NCBI RefSeq assembly: GCF_037038585.1
Contig: NW_027288510.1
Location: 3,167,001-3,231,000, forward strand
Direction: 5' to 3'
Length of the DNA stretch: 64,000 nt
Source: Patagioenas fasciata
Lineage: Eukaryota; Chordata; Aves; Columbiformes; Columbidae
This document shows positions 62,101 through 64,000 of the stretch, piece after piece (the stretch's first letter is position 1; each line of letters opens with the position of its first letter). The notes beneath the pieces are model-generated. The model was not told the DNA's origin. It did no database searches and saw only the letters and a program-made list of their open reading frames with translations. The translations under genes were made by a program, and so were the position numbers.

Positions 62101-62940
62101 GACCCATCCTGGCACCGTGGGGACCCTCCTTGTCACTTGGGCCCATTGTGACACCATGGGGACCCCCCCTTTGTCCCCAGTGCCCATTGTGACATTCTGC
62201 GGACCCCCCTTTGTCCCCAGGGCCCATTGTGACATTCAGGGGACCCACCATTGTCCCCAGGGCCCATTGTGACATCCTCGGCACCCCCTTGTCCCCAGGG
62301 CCCATTGTGACATTCAGGGGACCCCTCTTTGTCCCCAGGGCCCATTGTGACATGCTGGGGATCCCTCCTTGTCCCCAGGGCCCATTGTGACGTCCCAGGA
62401 CCCCCCATTATCCCCAGGACCTATTGTGACATTCAGGGGATCCCCTTTGTCACTGGGGCCCATTGTGACACCATGGAGACCCCCGCTTGTCCTCAGGGTC
62501 CATTGTGACATCCTGGGCACCCCCCATTTTCCCCAGGACCCATTGTGACATCCTGGCCACCCCCTTGCTCCCAGGGCCCGTTGTGGCACCATGGGGACAC
62601 CCCCTTTGTCCCCAGGGCCCATTGTGACATCCCAGGACCCCCCTTTGTCCCCAGGGCCCATTGTAGCACCATGGGGACCCCCTTTGACCCCAGGGCCCAT
62701 TGTGGCACCATGGCAACCCCTTTTGTCCCCAGGGCCCATTGTGACATTCTTGGAACCCACTTTGTCCCCAGGGCCTATTGTGACACCATGGGGACCCCTC
62801 CTTGTCACTGGGGACCCATTGTGACACCATGGGGACCCCCCCTTGGCCTTCAGGACTCATTCTCACATCCTGGACACCCCGCATTGTCCCCAGGGCCCAT
62901 TGTGACGTCCCAGGACCCCCCCTTGTCCCCAGGGCCCATT
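59190..62940. repeat. Duplicated 1.2-1.3 kb block about 2.4-2.5 kb apart
   Basis: The unit series at about 59,190-60,430 recurs at about 61,620-62,940. The offset steps from about 2,430 to 2,472 to 2,511 bp, showing single-unit gains or losses after duplication. Markers include the CCAAGACTTCATTG unit, CCCATTATCCCCAGG, the GCTCCCAGGGCCCGTTGTGG unit and CTTGGCCTTCAGGAC. Confidence 0.78.
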
Positions 62941-64000
62941 GTGACATCCTGGGCAACCCCATTGTCCCCAGGGCCCATTGTGACATCTGGGGGACGCCCT
63001 TGTCCCCAGGACCCATCGTGGCACCGTGGGGACCCTCCTTGTCACTTGGGCCCATTGTGATACCATGGGGACGCCCCGCTTTGTCCCCAGTGCCCATTGT
63101 GACATCCTGCGGACCCCCCTTTGTCCCCAGGGCCCATTGTGACATTCAGGGATCCCCTCTTTGTCCTCAGGGCCCATTGTGACATCCTGGGGACCCCCCC
63201 TTGTCCCCAGGTCCCATTGTGACGTCCCAGGACCCGCCATTGTCCCCAGGGCCCATTGTGACATCCTGGGGATCCCTCCTTGTCCCCAGGGCCCATTGTG
63301 ACGTCCCAGGACCCCCCATTGTCCCCAGGGCCCATTGTGAAATTCAGGGGCCCCCGTTTGTCACTGGGGCCCATTGTGACATCCCAGGACCCCACATTGT
63401 CCCCAGGGCCCATTGTGACTTTCAGGGGACCCCACTTGTCCCCAGGACCCATTTTGACACTATAGGGACCCCCCCTTGTGCCCAGTGACCATTGTGACAC
63501 CGTGGGTACCACCCTTGTCCGCAGGGCCCATTGTGACATCCTGGGAACAGCCCCTTGTCCCCAGGGCCCATTGTGACATCCTGGGAATCCCTCCTTGTCC
63601 CCAGGGCCCATTGTGACGTCCCAGGACCCCCATTTTCCCCAGGGCCCATTGTGACATCCTCGGCACCCCCTTGTCCCCAGGGCCCATTGTGACATCGTGG
63701 GGACCCCCCCTTGTTCCCAGGGCCCACTGTGACGTCCCAGGACCCGCCATTGTCCCCAGGGCCCTGTGTGACATCCTGGGGTGCCCTCCTTGTCCCCAGG
63801 GCCCATTGTGACGTCCCAGGACCCCCCATTGTCCCCGGGGCCCATTGTGACATTCAGGGGACCCCCTTTGTCACTGGGGCCCTTTGTGACATCCCAGGAC
63901 CCCACATTGTCCCCAGGACCTATTGTGACATCCTGGGGACCCCACTTGTCCCCAGGACCCATTGTGACACTATGGGGACCCCCCCTTGTGCCCAGGGCCC

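Larger units (their letters stand above)
33563..64000. repeat. Giant 39-bp minisatellite array, more than 30 kb, continuing past the window
   Basis: Roughly 780 contiguous units, mostly 38-40 bp. They follow TTGTCCCCAGGGCCCATTGT then GACATCCTGGGGACCCCCC, with frequent alternatives in the second half (GACGTCCCAGGACCCCCCA, GACATTCAGGGGACCCC, GACACCATGGGGACCCC) and TTGTCACTGGG in place of TTGTCCCCAGG. No unique sequence of gene size interrupts it. Higher-order duplications are listed separately. Because the period is a multiple of three, frames stay open for hundreds of codons on both strands (13-residue periodic peptides); these are not genes. Confidence 0.96.

Noticed and set aside
33655-63962. 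Hundreds of long ORFs (up to about 460 codons, both strands) in the 39-bp array
   Set aside because: They follow automatically from a period divisible by three; the peptides repeat every 13 residues, frames overlap on both strands, and there is no promoter, start context or conserved domain.
33563-64000. CRISPR-like array of short repeats
   Set aside because: Units are contiguous with no unique spacers, no cas genes are present, and the DNA is vertebrate.
1-64000. tRNA, rRNA, snRNA genes and telomeric (TTAGGG) repeats
   Set aside because: Looked for by eye; no cloverleaf boxes, rRNA core motifs or TTAGGG arrays found.

Overview
This window is vertebrate nuclear DNA, almost certainly from a bird. 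The evidence is a split gene with GT-AG introns for an axonemal dynein heavy chain, many CR1 LINE fragments (the main avian retrotransposon) ending in short ATTCTATG-like tails, a retroviral env remnant, CpG islands, and GC-rich minisatellites of the kind seen on avian microchromosomes. There is no bacterial-style gene organisation.

Left third (1-21,554, minus strand): the 5' end of DNAH9. Fourteen consecutive coding exons can be joined by eye. Their phases are mutually compatible, and they give 2,358 nt, or exactly 786 codons, from the start codon at 21,554 down to position 1, where the gene runs out of the window. They encode only the N-terminal tail (DHC_N1) region; the AAA motor ring lies outside. 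The introns carry CR1 fragments in both orientations, a terminal-inverted-repeat MITE and a 4 x 24-bp minisatellite.

Middle (21,555-31,010): the GC-rich DNAH9 5' flank, a broken endogenous-retrovirus env fragment (about 22,050-22,485), and a CpG island of about 1 kb (22,490-23,480) with a perfect NRF1-type palindrome and no recognisable coding sequence. Then about 4.8 kb of unrecognised sequence holds an old degraded LINE. It ends in a 2.7-kb 5'-truncated CR1 with a nearly intact reverse transcriptase (one frameshift, one stop).

Right half (31,011-64,000): a succession of tandem repeats. A 1-kb ATTGACCCC-type array abuts the CR1 tail. Next come a 20-bp array and a TTCGGGT-type array, which surround a compact promoter core (CCAAT box, GC boxes, E2F-like site). 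A candidate first exon (start at 33,393, YY1-like context, consensus splice donor) belongs to an unidentified plus-strand gene. From about 33,563 to the window end there is a giant minisatellite (more than 30 kb, about 39-bp unit) with higher-order structure: a 2,972-bp block in three tandem near-identical copies, a 1,328-bp block in two copies, and further 818-, 745-, 549- and about 2,500-bp duplications. Because 39 is divisible by three, the array yields hundreds of long spurious ORFs on both strands; none is called as a gene.

The most unusual content is this array and its start. It may begin inside the second exon of the plus-strand gene, and every unit carries a 3'-splice-site-like motif. 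Repeat boundaries and family names are by eye; no database search was possible.
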